13,849 nucleotides of DNA. Origin: an uncultured Ectothiorhodospiraceae bacterium. Lineage in GTDB: Bacteria > Pseudomonadota > Gammaproteobacteria > UBA6429 > Thiohalophilaceae. Position 1 is the first letter of the stretch. Each line of letters opens with the position of its first letter. The translations under genes were made by a program, and so were the position numbers. This document shows positions 6,991 through 13,849 of this stretch, in pieces. Below the pieces are notes generated by a model. It did no database searches and was not told where the DNA came from. It saw only the letters and a list, made by a program, of their open reading frames with translations. The stretch lies in contig CAMYMO010000189.1 in NCBI GenBank assembly GCA_947259425.1, forward strand, positions 1-13,849, written 5' to 3'.

Positions 6991-7266
6991 ATGAAAGATA
7001 TTATCATAGCGAGTAACCCTGGCGAAGATCAGTTATCCGCCCTGGGTGTGTATAACTGGCCAATTTGGAGCAAAGAGGTGTCGACCTTCCCCTGGACTTA
7101 CGATGAAGCCGAGACCTGTTTAATTCTTGAAGGTGATATCGTGGTGACCCCAGAGGGTGGTGAGCCGGTTAAAATTGGAGTGGGCGATCTGGTTACCTTT
7201 CCGGCTGGTTTGTCGTGTACCTGGGAAATTAAACAAGATGTGCGAAAACATTATAAGTTTGGTTAG
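6991..7266 (+). CDS. DUF861-type (Cupin_3) small cupin
   Basis: 91-residue single cupin barrel. It has the DUF861 pattern: NWPIWSKEVSTFPWTYDEAET (22-42, beginning with the conserved W..W spacing and a Tyr-Asp-x-x-Glu turn), ILEGDIVVTPEGGEPVKIG, GDLVTFPAGL (66-75), and a closing CTWEIKQDVRKHYKFG. The family includes EutQ-like and ureidoglycine-hydrolase-like proteins, but most members of this length have no assigned reaction. The metal-binding His residues of classic cupins are not evident. AGGAGGAG about 6 nt before the ATG is the strongest ribosome site in this part of the window, suggesting efficient expression. It follows the sirtuin by 51 nt and may share its transcript. Confidence 0.87.
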   Translation: MKDIIIASNPGEDQLSALGVYNWPIWSKEVSTFPWTYDEAETCLILEGDIVVTPEGGEPVKIGVGDLVTFPAGLSCTWEIKQDVRKHYKFG

Positions 7267-7305
7267 TCGTTATTATTAGAATGACAACACGATCGGTTTA
7301 AATGA

Positions 7306-7992
7306 TTAACGACGAAAGAGTGTAAACCAGCGCCACAAATTGAGTAGACTTGCCAGTGAGGCCGCGACATAGGTAAAGGCGGCTGCTTTTAGTATTCTGC
7401 GTGCGGCTGCCTGGTCATTTTTGGCGATGTAATTGCCTTTAAATAAAATCGGTAAGGCCTTGTTAAAGCTGGCGTCATATTCAACGGGTAAGGTAATCAT
7501 ATGCACGATAACCGAGATCCCCATAACACTTATTCCAGCAACAACGGTCAGTAAACCAATTATTGGATTACGTGAAATGATAGCCAGTATCGGTAGCAGA
7601 TATAAAACCCAGCCTCCGATATGTTGTATGGTATGCGCTACCGTTTGCAGACGCACGCTGGCATTGAAGGTCGCTTCATTTCGATGATCCTGGATGGCGT
7701 GCCCCACCTCATGAGCGGCAACCGTTATCGCCGTTAATGAATTATCGTTGAAGTTGTTTGGGCTTAATCTGACGGTTTTTTCTTTGATATCGTAGTGGTC
7801 ATTATCTTTTTCGGTTTGCTCGACTTTAACATGCTGCATGTTAAGTTCTTTTAGCAGGTGAATGGCGAGCTCGGAACCAGAGCCGGGAATATCATCGCGT
7901 TTATGGCTGTAACGACGAAATGTGCGTTTGGCCCATAATTGTGGTCCGTACAAAATAGCGATAACGACGACAATGATAAGAACAATATGCAT
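7306..7992 (-). CDS. YugP-type membrane zinc metallopeptidase
   Basis: 228-residue membrane protein of the Zn_peptidase_2 (YugP, PF04298) family. An N-terminal helix (about 2-18) is followed by the family segment with IPGSGSELAIHLL (35-47), the zinc motif HEVGH (94-98), two or three central hydrophobic helices (about 125-168), then LPVEYDAS (168-175), where E171 is the likely third ligand, and a C-terminal helix around 205-220. The family is conserved but its substrates are largely unknown. The gene starts 25 nt after the stop of the SPOR-domain gene on the same strand, so the two probably form an operon. No strong ribosome site is visible. It ends in a 39-nt convergent spacer with the cupin gene, where GTCGTTA (7266-7272) and TAACGAC (7307-7313) form a long-loop inverted repeat of doubtful meaning. 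Confidence 0.9.
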   Translation of the reverse strand: MHIVLIIVVVIAILYGPQLWAKRTFRRYSHKRDDIPGSGSELAIHLLKELNMQHVKVEQTEKDNDHYDIKEKTVRLSPNNFNDNSLTAITVAAHEVGHAIQDHRNEATFNASVRLQTVAHTIQHIGGWVLYLLPILAIISRNPIIGLLTVVAGISVMGISVIVHMITLPVEYDASFNKALPILFKGNYIAKNDQAAARRILKAAAFTYVAASLASLLNLWRWFTLFRR

Positions 7993-8017
7993 ACAAGATA
8001 AAGCGTATAGTGAGGCG

Positions 8018-8626
8018 CTAGGTTTTATTTTTTACAACAATGGAATGAATACCGCTTTCTTTTAAACGTCGGCGCGTTTCACTTAGCCGGGTAATATTGT
8101 CAATCGGGCCAATGCGAACCCGGTGCCAAGTACTGTTATTAATTTTAACCGACTGAATATTAGCGGTAAGCCCCTTTAAAGCTAATTTTGCCTTAAGCTG
8201 GTCGGCCTGGCTGAGTTCACGAAACGATCCTACCTGTAATATGTATTCACCTTTATCAGTTTCAACCGGATTTTTTCGACGGCGTTCGAGTTCTTGATCG
8301 GGTACAGGTACGTCGATCTCCGGAAGGATGTAATAAAAATCGAATTTGGTATGATTTTTTGATGGTTCAGTTTTAGTCGGTTTTGGCTTTTCTTGTTGCT
8401 TAGGTTGACTCGTCTCTCGTTGTTTAGCGTTTTCCTGTAGATCCGAAAAAGTGTTTTTGATAACGCTGGCGATAGTATCTTTTTGACCAGGTTTAGCGGC
8501 ATTATTCAGGTATACTATGAAGGCCACAAACAGGCCAATGGCTAAACCACCTAACATCCATACCCAACCGGGTAATTGACCCGATTTCTTTTTGCGACTT
8601 GAAGTTTTAGCGTAATCTCTTGGCAT
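8018..8626 (-). CDS. FtsN-like SPOR-domain protein
   Basis: 202-residue bitopic inner-membrane protein. A short basic cytoplasmic N-terminus (RKKK, 11-14) leads to one transmembrane helix (about 20-40), then a periplasmic linker rich in Lys, Pro and Gln (about 45-92). The juxtamembrane motif FDFYYILPEIDVPVP (95-109) resembles the FtsN essential region, and a C-terminal SPOR domain (about 126-200) carries YILQVGSF and WHRVRIGP. SPOR domains bind denuded glycan strands at the division septum, so a role in cell division is likely. It is shorter than E. coli FtsN (319 residues), as in many other gammaproteobacteria. Position also supports FtsN: this gene normally follows argS, whereas here two + strand genes lie between them. 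Confidence 0.85.
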   Translation of the reverse strand: MPRDYAKTSSRKKKSGQLPGWVWMLGGLAIGLFVAFIVYLNNAAKPGQKDTIASVIKNTFSDLQENAKQRETSQPKQQEKPKPTKTEPSKNHTKFDFYYILPEIDVPVPDQELERRRKNPVETDKGEYILQVGSFRELSQADQLKAKLALKGLTANIQSVKINNSTWHRVRIGPIDNITRLSETRRRLKESGIHSIVVKNKT

Positions 8627-8768
8627 GGCCGATAGATTACCTTAAATTCCAGACATAAACCACTCATATAATTACACTTTAAAGTTATTAGAAATATGTA
8701 AATTTCTTTCTTTTCAATGTGATAACGATTTAAACTTTCGACATATAAACAGATATTTATTACATGAC

Positions 8769-9473
8769 ATGCGTCTAATTATACTGCCAGGTCTGGATGG
8801 TTCTGGTGAGATTTATTCAGCCTTTATCAGGGAATTGACTGAGGATATTCAGATCACGATTATCAGCTATCCTAAGCAAAGTAATCTGGATTATGCGGAT
8901 TTAATAGTATATGTAAGTAATAGATTACCTGAGGATGAAAAATTTATTATTTTAGCTGAATCATTTTCCGGTCCGATTGGTTATCAATTGGCAAAGCGAG
9001 CGTTGCCCAATCTCGTTGCGATCATATTTGTTGCATCGTTTATTAGAAATCCAAACCGAAAATTAATCTCGCTCAGCCGATTATTGCCTTTGTCATTAAT
9101 ACTACGTCTACCAATACCTGATTTTATTGTGAAGCGCTGGTTATTTGGAGCAAATGTTGCTGGCAGCATGATTTCAAAATTTAAAACGATAGTACGTTCT
9201 TTACCCTCTTGTGTGATTCGAGCCAGGTTGGGGTTAATCCAAAAATTAATCCTGGAAGATCGCAATATAACGTTACCGACCCTCTATATCCAGGCATTAA
9301 ATGATCGTCTTGTCTTAACTGATAATTGTCAAGATTTTGAAAGTCGATGTACTCATTTTACCCAGATTAGTATCGACGGCCCGCATTTTCTTCTGCAAAG
9401 CAAGCCGCTAGAATGCGCAAATCATGTACGTGAACTAATTCAACAAGTATTTAATCCAAAGGAAACAACATGA
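8769..9473 (+). CDS. Small alpha/beta-hydrolase
   Basis: 234-residue single-domain alpha/beta hydrolase, complete and apparently cytoplasmic (no signal peptide). It opens with LIILPGLDGSGEIY (3-16), the oxyanion-loop region. The nucleophile elbow is AESFSG with S65, the acid is D179 in ALNDRLV, and the His is H206 in IDGPHFLLQ, so the full triad is present. The elbow has Ala instead of the first Gly of GxSxG, which is tolerated in the fold and common in this PGLDGSG-type group. The substrate cannot be inferred. The ATG at 8769 has no convincing ribosome site; a nearby ATG at 8764 is in another frame. The stop overlaps the start of the next gene by 4 nt (ATGA). The 142-nt spacer before it, shared with the divergent SPOR gene, is AT-rich with no clear promoter. 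Confidence 0.85.
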   Translation: MRLIILPGLDGSGEIYSAFIRELTEDIQITIISYPKQSNLDYADLIVYVSNRLPEDEKFIILAESFSGPIGYQLAKRALPNLVAIIFVASFIRNPNRKLISLSRLLPLSLILRLPIPDFIVKRWLFGANVAGSMISKFKTIVRSLPSCVIRARLGLIQKLILEDRNITLPTLYIQALNDRLVLTDNCQDFESRCTHFTQISIDGPHFLLQSKPLECANHVRELIQQVFNPKETT

Positions 9474-11758
9474 AAGAGATTGCCAGGGTTTATAATAATC
9501 TGAAAGACGACTATGAATCACTGAAAAGCGATGTTGAAAACACTCCCACCCGACTTGCCTGCGCAGCAAGTGACATTTTTTCACTGGAACCTTTTTACCA
9601 GGAATTAAACCATATCCCGGACGAAAAATTCACCTTTTACGAAAGCGCAGAGGAACTGGCCGGAGAGGAAGAAATATATTATTGCTTTATTGCCGAGCAG
9701 CTTATTTGTTGCCGAATTTACTATGGTCAGCAGGTTTATTATGACAATTTCTTTATCTATGAAAAGAATGAAAAATGGCGTTATCAGGTTTATGTGAACG
9801 AAGGAGAAGTTAAACCGATTAAGGTGGAGCGATTTCGGTTTGCGGATAATAAAGATCCTATATCGTATGAAACGTATAGTGAGTATGGGTATACACGGAA
9901 CGAATATCGTTTTGAGGATAATGTCACTAAGATTGATTGTTTTTATTATGCTCTCAATGAGCAATTAATCAGTAAACGGTACTTGTCTGCGAGTTACAAT
10001 GATGAATATTCGGCCGTTAATACCATAATTGATGTTACCGACAACATTAACGACGTTTTATATGATTCCAGTGTTTCCCAGGTGGATTTAACTGGGTTAA
10101 TTGACGCAGTAAAAGAGATAATTGTTAAAGGCATTATCGATTCGTTAAGCAAACAGACCGTGATCAAGGAAGAGCTCTTATGCATATTGCTTGAATATAC
10201 ATTACAAAGCCCCTTTCCATCCACGGTTGCATTGGGTAAACAATCCGAAATGGAATCGAATATGGAGGAGTATGGAAGCCCACTGGCTTTTTATAACGCA
10301 CCTGATATGGCTTATTTTTCGGAGGAGAGTAATCCGGAAATTAAATATTCGGAAACATCGAGCGCAGTTTTTGAAGAAATTAACAGTCGCTTAAAAAATG
10401 AGTTGGATTTTGAGGAGCTAAAAAAGACGGTTTTTGGTATATACCTGGATATTTGTAAAACACTAAAACGTAAACGATCTTTAAAAGACTTAATACCAGT
10501 GGGCAAAGATTTTCATGTTTGCGCGAGAGATTTTGAGGAGTGCAATGAATGGGAATATTTACAGGAAGTTCTGCCTAAAAAATTAGTAAGCCGTTATAAA
10601 AATCAAATTGATGCCTATGAGGAAGAATCCGGGTTATCCGAGGAAGAAATAGAATTTAAATTATCGTTGGCTAACAGTGTTAAACAAAAGCAGGAAATGT
10701 ACCCGGAACTGGTAAATGTTCTGCAGCACCCAGAGTTAACGGATATCTATGCAGAGAAGATGATCTATTATTTCCAGCCGTTTTCTTATGAAATACAATT
10801 TCACAAAATTAACCCGGTAACCAATTTGGCTGAAAGCAAAGAGGTAAGAAAACAGCCCATCGGTGATAATTATTATCATTATCGGTTAGATCAGGATCAT
10901 GTTTGTTACATTGGACGCTATCGCGATGGTAAGCTGATAACACAGCGATTCTATATGTTCGATGATGATCTTCAGCGGGAGTATTATTTTGAAGACGATG
11001 ATGGGGAAATGACGGCCTATGGCTATACGGAGATAACCATGAAAAATGATCAGCCAGTCTGTTACTCTGAAAAGTCAGCCTATGAATACGTCAAGACGGA
11101 GTATAAATATGATGAACAGGGGAATCTTTTTCATTCTGATGAGTATGATGTTATTTATGTCGCTGACGATAAACTGGAAAACCAGTATACTCGCAACTAT
11201 CGATTCGAAAATAATACCCTGGCGCGTATTACCCGCAACCCAGCCGAAGAATTTAGTGTCGTATCGGCCCCGATTGTCGAATATTGTTCTGATCATTCGT
11301 ATCTTGATGAAACGATCGAGGATCTCGTTGCAGTTCATATCAAGTCGGTTTTAGCAAATTTAAGCAGGGAGATGCTGACTGAAACCATTGCCATCGTGCT
11401 CGAATACAAATCCTATATGATATTCCCCTTTTATTATTTTTATCTGGTCGATAAAGATAGTGATGACGCAATTTATCTGAAACGAATTGAGTTTGCATCC
11501 ATATCCTATGAGCTTGAGAAGTACGGCAGTACTTTTCATCTATATACTATGTATGGTGATACTCCCAACGACACCGAATATCTCTCAAAAGATGAAGCGG
11601 TCGCTTATACAGACAAGGCCTTTTCTTCAATGGCGCAGAGCCTTAGTAAGGCGATCGAATCTGAATTTAATGTTAAGCTGCCGGTGTTAAGCAAGATGTC
11701 TGATCAACCGAACGATATATTAAATGATGCCATTGATGAAATCATCTCAGCTAGTTAG
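9470..11758 (+). CDS. Unrecognised 762-residue protein with full-length internal duplication
   Basis: I do not recognise this protein. It has no signal peptide and no long hydrophobic helix, and it is rich in Tyr, Glu and Asp, so it should be cytoplasmic and acidic. The two halves are diverged copies: residues 13-42 align without gaps to 409-438 (sharing the closing PF), 212-250 to 617-654 (SLS...LLEY...PFP versus NLS...VLEY...IFP), and 267-312 to 684-729 (EYGSPLAFY versus KYGSTFHLY). Each unit appears to have an aromatic, strand-rich first part (about 65-185 and 465-590), in which YKYDEQGNLF (545-554) resembles a single YD-repeat, then a helical part. A charged helical stretch (about 331-405) joins them. 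The ATG overlaps the hydrolase stop (ATGA), with AAGGAA 5 nt before it, implying coupled translation. No catalytic motif was found. It ends 50 nt from the convergent argS, without a strong terminator. Confidence 0.85.
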   Translation: MKEIARVYNNLKDDYESLKSDVENTPTRLACAASDIFSLEPFYQELNHIPDEKFTFYESAEELAGEEEIYYCFIAEQLICCRIYYGQQVYYDNFFIYEKNEKWRYQVYVNEGEVKPIKVERFRFADNKDPISYETYSEYGYTRNEYRFEDNVTKIDCFYYALNEQLISKRYLSASYNDEYSAVNTIIDVTDNINDVLYDSSVSQVDLTGLIDAVKEIIVKGIIDSLSKQTVIKEELLCILLEYTLQSPFPSTVALGKQSEMESNMEEYGSPLAFYNAPDMAYFSEESNPEIKYSETSSAVFEEINSRLKNELDFEELKKTVFGIYLDICKTLKRKRSLKDLIPVGKDFHVCARDFEECNEWEYLQEVLPKKLVSRYKNQIDAYEEESGLSEEEIEFKLSLANSVKQKQEMYPELVNVLQHPELTDIYAEKMIYYFQPFSYEIQFHKINPVTNLAESKEVRKQPIGDNYYHYRLDQDHVCYIGRYRDGKLITQRFYMFDDDLQREYYFEDDDGEMTAYGYTEITMKNDQPVCYSEKSAYEYVKTEYKYDEQGNLFHSDEYDVIYVADDKLENQYTRNYRFENNTLARITRNPAEEFSVVSAPIVEYCSDHSYLDETIEDLVAVHIKSVLANLSREMLTETIAIVLEYKSYMIFPFYYFYLVDKDSDDAIYLKRIEFASISYELEKYGSTFHLYTMYGDTPNDTEYLSKDEAVAYTDKAFSSMAQSLSKAIESEFNVKLPVLSKMSDQPNDILNDAIDEIISAS

Positions 11759-11808
11759 GATTATGTTGGGACAAGAACAATAATGTTATAAAACGGATTA
11801 TTTCGTTA

Positions 11809-13566
11809 TTACATTTTTTCGGGTGCCGAGACGCCCAGTAATTTCAGCCCATTTGCAATGACATGGCGTGTCGCGGTAATCAAACACAGTCGCGCATCGC
11901 GAATGTCTTTATCATCTACGATAAACTGGTGAGCGTTATAGTAGGTATGGAATTCGTTTGCCAGGTCGCGCAGGTAATGAACCAGCTGGTGCGGTTCATG
12001 TTGTTGCCCGGCCTTGTTTATTACTTCGGGGTAACGTGTTAGTCGTGTGATTAAATCATTCTCATGTGATTCAGTGAGTTGATCGAGGTGAGCCAACCCA
12101 TGCGTTTGATCAAACTTAAAACCTTTATCCGCTAACTGAGCAAACACACTACATACACGGGCATGCGCGTATTGAATATAGTACATTGGATTTTCATTTG
12201 ACTGCGACATCGCCAGGTCCAGATCAAAATCCAGGTGTTGTTCGCATTTACGCATCACATAAAAAAAGCGGGCTGCGTCTGAGCCAACTTCCTTACGTAG
12301 ATGTCTCAGCGTGACGAATTGGCCGGAGCGCGTCGACATCTGCATTTTCTGTCCACCGCGGTATAACACCGCAAATTGTACTAATAGAACATCCAGTTTA
12401 TTCGGGTCGTCACCTAAGGCCTGTAATGCCGCTTTTACTCTGGGCACATAACCATGGTGATCGGCCCCCCAGACATCGATCACGCGATCATAACCACGCT
12501 CTAATTTATTCATGTGATAGGCAATGTCAGAAGCGAAATAAGTGGTTTGGCCATTGTCACGCACTAATACACGATCTTTCTCATCGCCAAAGTCAGAAGA
12601 CTTAAACCAGATGGCGCCTTCCTTCTCATAACAATGCCCGCTTTTTTGCAGACGTTCGAGGGCGAGGGTAACATCACCGCTGTTGGTTAATGAGCGCTCA
12701 GAAAACCATTCGTCATAAACCACACCAAAGTGTTCGAGGTCATCGCGTATATCATCAAGAATGTAATTCAGGCCAATGTCAAAAACCAGATTATATTGAT
12801 CCGGATGCAGCAAGGCCTTCATCCTATCGATTATGGCATCGATATAGATCTCTTTATCGCCTTCGGGTTCGTCCTGGGGTAGATCTTTACTTATCTCAGC
12901 CCAGGCATGATACATCTTGTCACCGTTTTCACGATGCAGTGCCGCGGCCACATCTAATACATAATCACCTTTATAACCATTGACCGGGAACGGAAAGTCT
13001 TCACTGCATAATTCTAAATAGCGTAACCAGACACTGGCGGCGAGGATGTTCATCTGGCGGCCGGCATCGTTAACATAGTATTCGCAATGCACATCATAAC
13101 CGATGGCTTTTAAAAGATTGGCAACAGCGGCGCCATAGGCAGCTCCCCGGCCGTGGCCGACATGTAATGGTCCGGTTGGATTCGCAGAGACAAATTCAAC
13201 CTGGATCTTTTTACCTTTACCGATTTCAGCCAGGCCAAATTTATCCTGTTCGGCCAGGATTTTTTCGATTATGGAGGATTGGGCGTCGGCCTTAATATAA
13301 AAGTTAATAAAACCAGGTCCGGCAATCTCAACTTTGTCGATTACCTCACTGGCAGGCAGGTTGGCGACGATCAGCTCAGCCAGATCGCGTGGTTTTTGTT
13401 TCGCGGCCTTGGCGATGGTCATGGCCAGATTCGTGGCAAAGTCACCATGTTGTTTATCACGTGCATGATCAACCATGATTTTGGCCTGAAGATCCGCAGG
13501 TAAAGAGCCATTATCCTGGCAGCGGGTCAGGGCATTTTGTAAGGCTTCGGCGATAACGTCTTTCAT
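11809..13566 (-). CDS. argS: Arginyl-tRNA synthetase
   Basis: Class I aminoacyl-tRNA synthetase charging tRNA-Arg; 585 residues, close to the 577 of E. coli ArgS. An N-terminal Add-1 tRNA-recognition domain (about 1-90, with HGDFATNLAM and GPGFINFYI) precedes the Rossmann catalytic domain, where FVSANPTGPLHVGHGRGA (125-142) carries the HIGH motif as HVGH (135-138). The KMSKS-equivalent is QMSTRSG (409-415), typical of ArgS, which lacks the usual second Lys. The C-terminal helical anticodon-binding DALR domain follows, ending LLGVSAPEKM. The ATG at 13564-13566 has no obvious Shine-Dalgarno sequence. In many gammaproteobacteria the next gene is an FtsN/SPOR protein; here that gene is displaced about 3 kb by the convergent hydrolase and 762-aa genes. 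Confidence 0.98.
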   Translation of the reverse strand: MKDVIAEALQNALTRCQDNGSLPADLQAKIMVDHARDKQHGDFATNLAMTIAKAAKQKPRDLAELIVANLPASEVIDKVEIAGPGFINFYIKADAQSSIIEKILAEQDKFGLAEIGKGKKIQVEFVSANPTGPLHVGHGRGAAYGAAVANLLKAIGYDVHCEYYVNDAGRQMNILAASVWLRYLELCSEDFPFPVNGYKGDYVLDVAAALHRENGDKMYHAWAEISKDLPQDEPEGDKEIYIDAIIDRMKALLHPDQYNLVFDIGLNYILDDIRDDLEHFGVVYDEWFSERSLTNSGDVTLALERLQKSGHCYEKEGAIWFKSSDFGDEKDRVLVRDNGQTTYFASDIAYHMNKLERGYDRVIDVWGADHHGYVPRVKAALQALGDDPNKLDVLLVQFAVLYRGGQKMQMSTRSGQFVTLRHLRKEVGSDAARFFYVMRKCEQHLDFDLDLAMSQSNENPMYYIQYAHARVCSVFAQLADKGFKFDQTHGLAHLDQLTESHENDLITRLTRYPEVINKAGQQHEPHQLVHYLRDLANEFHTYYNAHQFIVDDKDIRDARLCLITATRHVIANGLKLLGVSAPEKM

Positions 13567-13662
13567 AGCGGACTAGTGTATCGTAAAGGCTGGCTGGGCA
13601 AAATTAAAATGCTTGAATCAAAAGAGATAGATTATTCGTATTGGGTCTAAGTAGTAAAAATC

Positions 13663-13722
13663 GGCAGGATAAGTTTAGGCGAGATAAAATTGGGTGGGAT
13701 AAAAATGGGCAGGATAAACCAA
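13663..13722. repeat. 15-bp tandem repeat, four degenerate copies
   Basis: Four consecutive 15-base units with consensus near GGCAGGATAAAATTG lie at 13663-13677, 13678-13692, 13693-13707 and 13708-13722. The GGATAAA core is best conserved (GATAA is invariant). They occupy the 196-nt spacer between the EF-P paralogue and argS, about 97 nt before the argS start. On the + strand the only in-frame run has a stop at 13648-13650 and no start codon, so this is not coding sequence. Confidence 0.75.
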
Positions 13723-13762
13723 TCGCATTTTTAGCCCCGGTTAATCCCCGGCCACGCTTAGG

Positions 13763-13849
13763 CTAAGCTCTGGATATAAATTCACGTGTCTCACTATTGA
13801 CCTTAATAATTTCCCCCGGCGTTAGGTATTCCGGCACCTGCACGACCAG
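13763..13849 (-). CDS. efpL: Elongation factor P-like protein EfpL (YeiP), C-terminal 28 residues (5' end outside window)
   Basis: The - strand frame is open from the window edge to a TAG stop and encodes LVVQVPEYLTPGEIIKVN followed by SETREFISRA. This is the last strand pair of the C-terminal OB domain of the EF-P family, which binds the ribosome and relieves stalling on proline-rich motifs. As I recall, E. coli YeiP/EfpL ends GLVIQVPEYLSPGEKIRI and then a short tail, which matches better than ordinary EF-P (VPLFVxEGExIKVDTRTGEY). I therefore favour the EfpL paralogue, while noting that the tail SETREFISRA also resembles EF-P. The lysine-modification loop that would decide this is in the missing N-terminal part. 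The overlapping palindrome GCTTAGGCTAAGC (13756-13768) covers the stop codon. Confidence 0.8.
   Translation of the reverse strand: MVVQVPEYLTPGEIIKVNSETREFISRA

Noticed and set aside
7266..7313. Inverted repeat GTCGTTA...TAACGAC across the convergent stops of the cupin and peptidase genes
   Set aside because: The arm is only 7 bp with a loop of more than 30 nt and no T tract; not convincing as a terminator.
8627..8768. Possible divergent promoters in the AT-rich spacer (TATAAA at 8744-8749)
   Set aside because: No -35 element at 16-18 nt; in AT-rich DNA such hexamers are expected by chance.
9605..9964. 119-codon antisense frame and several similar ones inside the 762-aa gene
   Set aside because: They lie opposite a continuous 762-codon frame that shows a protein-level internal duplication, have no ribosome site, and give Ile-rich translations typical of shadows.
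8769..11758. Transposon, integron or prophage carrying the hydrolase and 762-aa genes
   Set aside because: No transposase, integrase, terminal inverted repeats, attachment-site repeats or flanking direct repeats could be found at the borders.
11759..11808. Possible bidirectional terminator between the 762-aa gene and argS
   Set aside because: Only weak AT-rich pairings (AATAAT/ATTATT, AACG/CGTT) are present, without a stable stem followed by a T run.
13756..13768. Palindrome GCTTAGGCTAAGC at the EF-P paralogue stop codon
   Set aside because: A 6-bp dyad with a single central base cannot form a stable RNA hairpin and has no T tract; probably incidental.

Overview
The window looks like chromosomal DNA of a free-living gammaproteobacterium. 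The best taxonomic markers are argS, a single-pass SPOR-domain (FtsN-like) protein, the end of an EF-P paralogue that reads most like EfpL/YeiP, and a PII-AmtB pair of gammaproteobacterial type. I cannot name a genus. By eye the base composition is moderate, with the 8.7-11.8 kb genes more AT-rich than amtB, fetB or argS. No rRNA, tRNA, CRISPR, transposase or integrase is visible.

Layout. (1) Positions 1-1624, + strand: the 3' end of a PII signal-protein gene and amtB, closed by a strong intrinsic terminator. This is the classic ammonium uptake and sensing pair. (2) Positions 1623-2724, - strand: a double-CDGSH iron-sulfur protein and, upstream of it, an orphan PhnD-like periplasmic binding protein. 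(3) Positions 3012-5676, + strand: a FetA-like ATPase and FetB-like permease overlapping by 8 nt, then a secreted DUF4124 coiled-coil protein and a six-helix DUF998-like membrane protein, all closely spaced. (4) Positions 5728-7266, + strand: three small cytoplasmic proteins, namely a VOC (glyoxalase-fold) protein, a sirtuin lacking the zinc-binding cysteines, and a DUF861-type cupin. (5) Positions 7306-8626, - strand: the SPOR-domain protein followed by a YugP-type membrane zinc metallopeptidase. (6) Positions 8769-11758, + strand: a small alpha/beta hydrolase translationally coupled (ATGA overlap) to a 762-residue protein I do not recognise. (7) Positions 11809-13849, - strand: argS, a 196-nt spacer with a 15-bp tandem repeat, and the 3' end of an EF-P paralogue.

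How the parts may work together. PII-AmtB is a coupled nitrogen module. FetAB homologues export iron in E. coli; with the divergent CDGSH Fe-S protein beside them, an iron or redox-stress role for 1.6-4.4 kb is plausible but only inferred. In many gammaproteobacteria argS is followed closely by an FtsN/SPOR gene. Here the opposite-strand hydrolase plus 762-aa pair lies between them, so it looks like an accessory insertion.

The most novel item is the 762-aa protein. It is built from two diverged copies of one roughly 330-residue unit, offset by about 400 residues, and is co-translated with the hydrolase. Its function is unknown. Gene-free stretches are all under 300 bases. The longest, 2725-3011, lies between divergent genes and shows no RNA gene or clear promoter apart from one -10-like hexamer.
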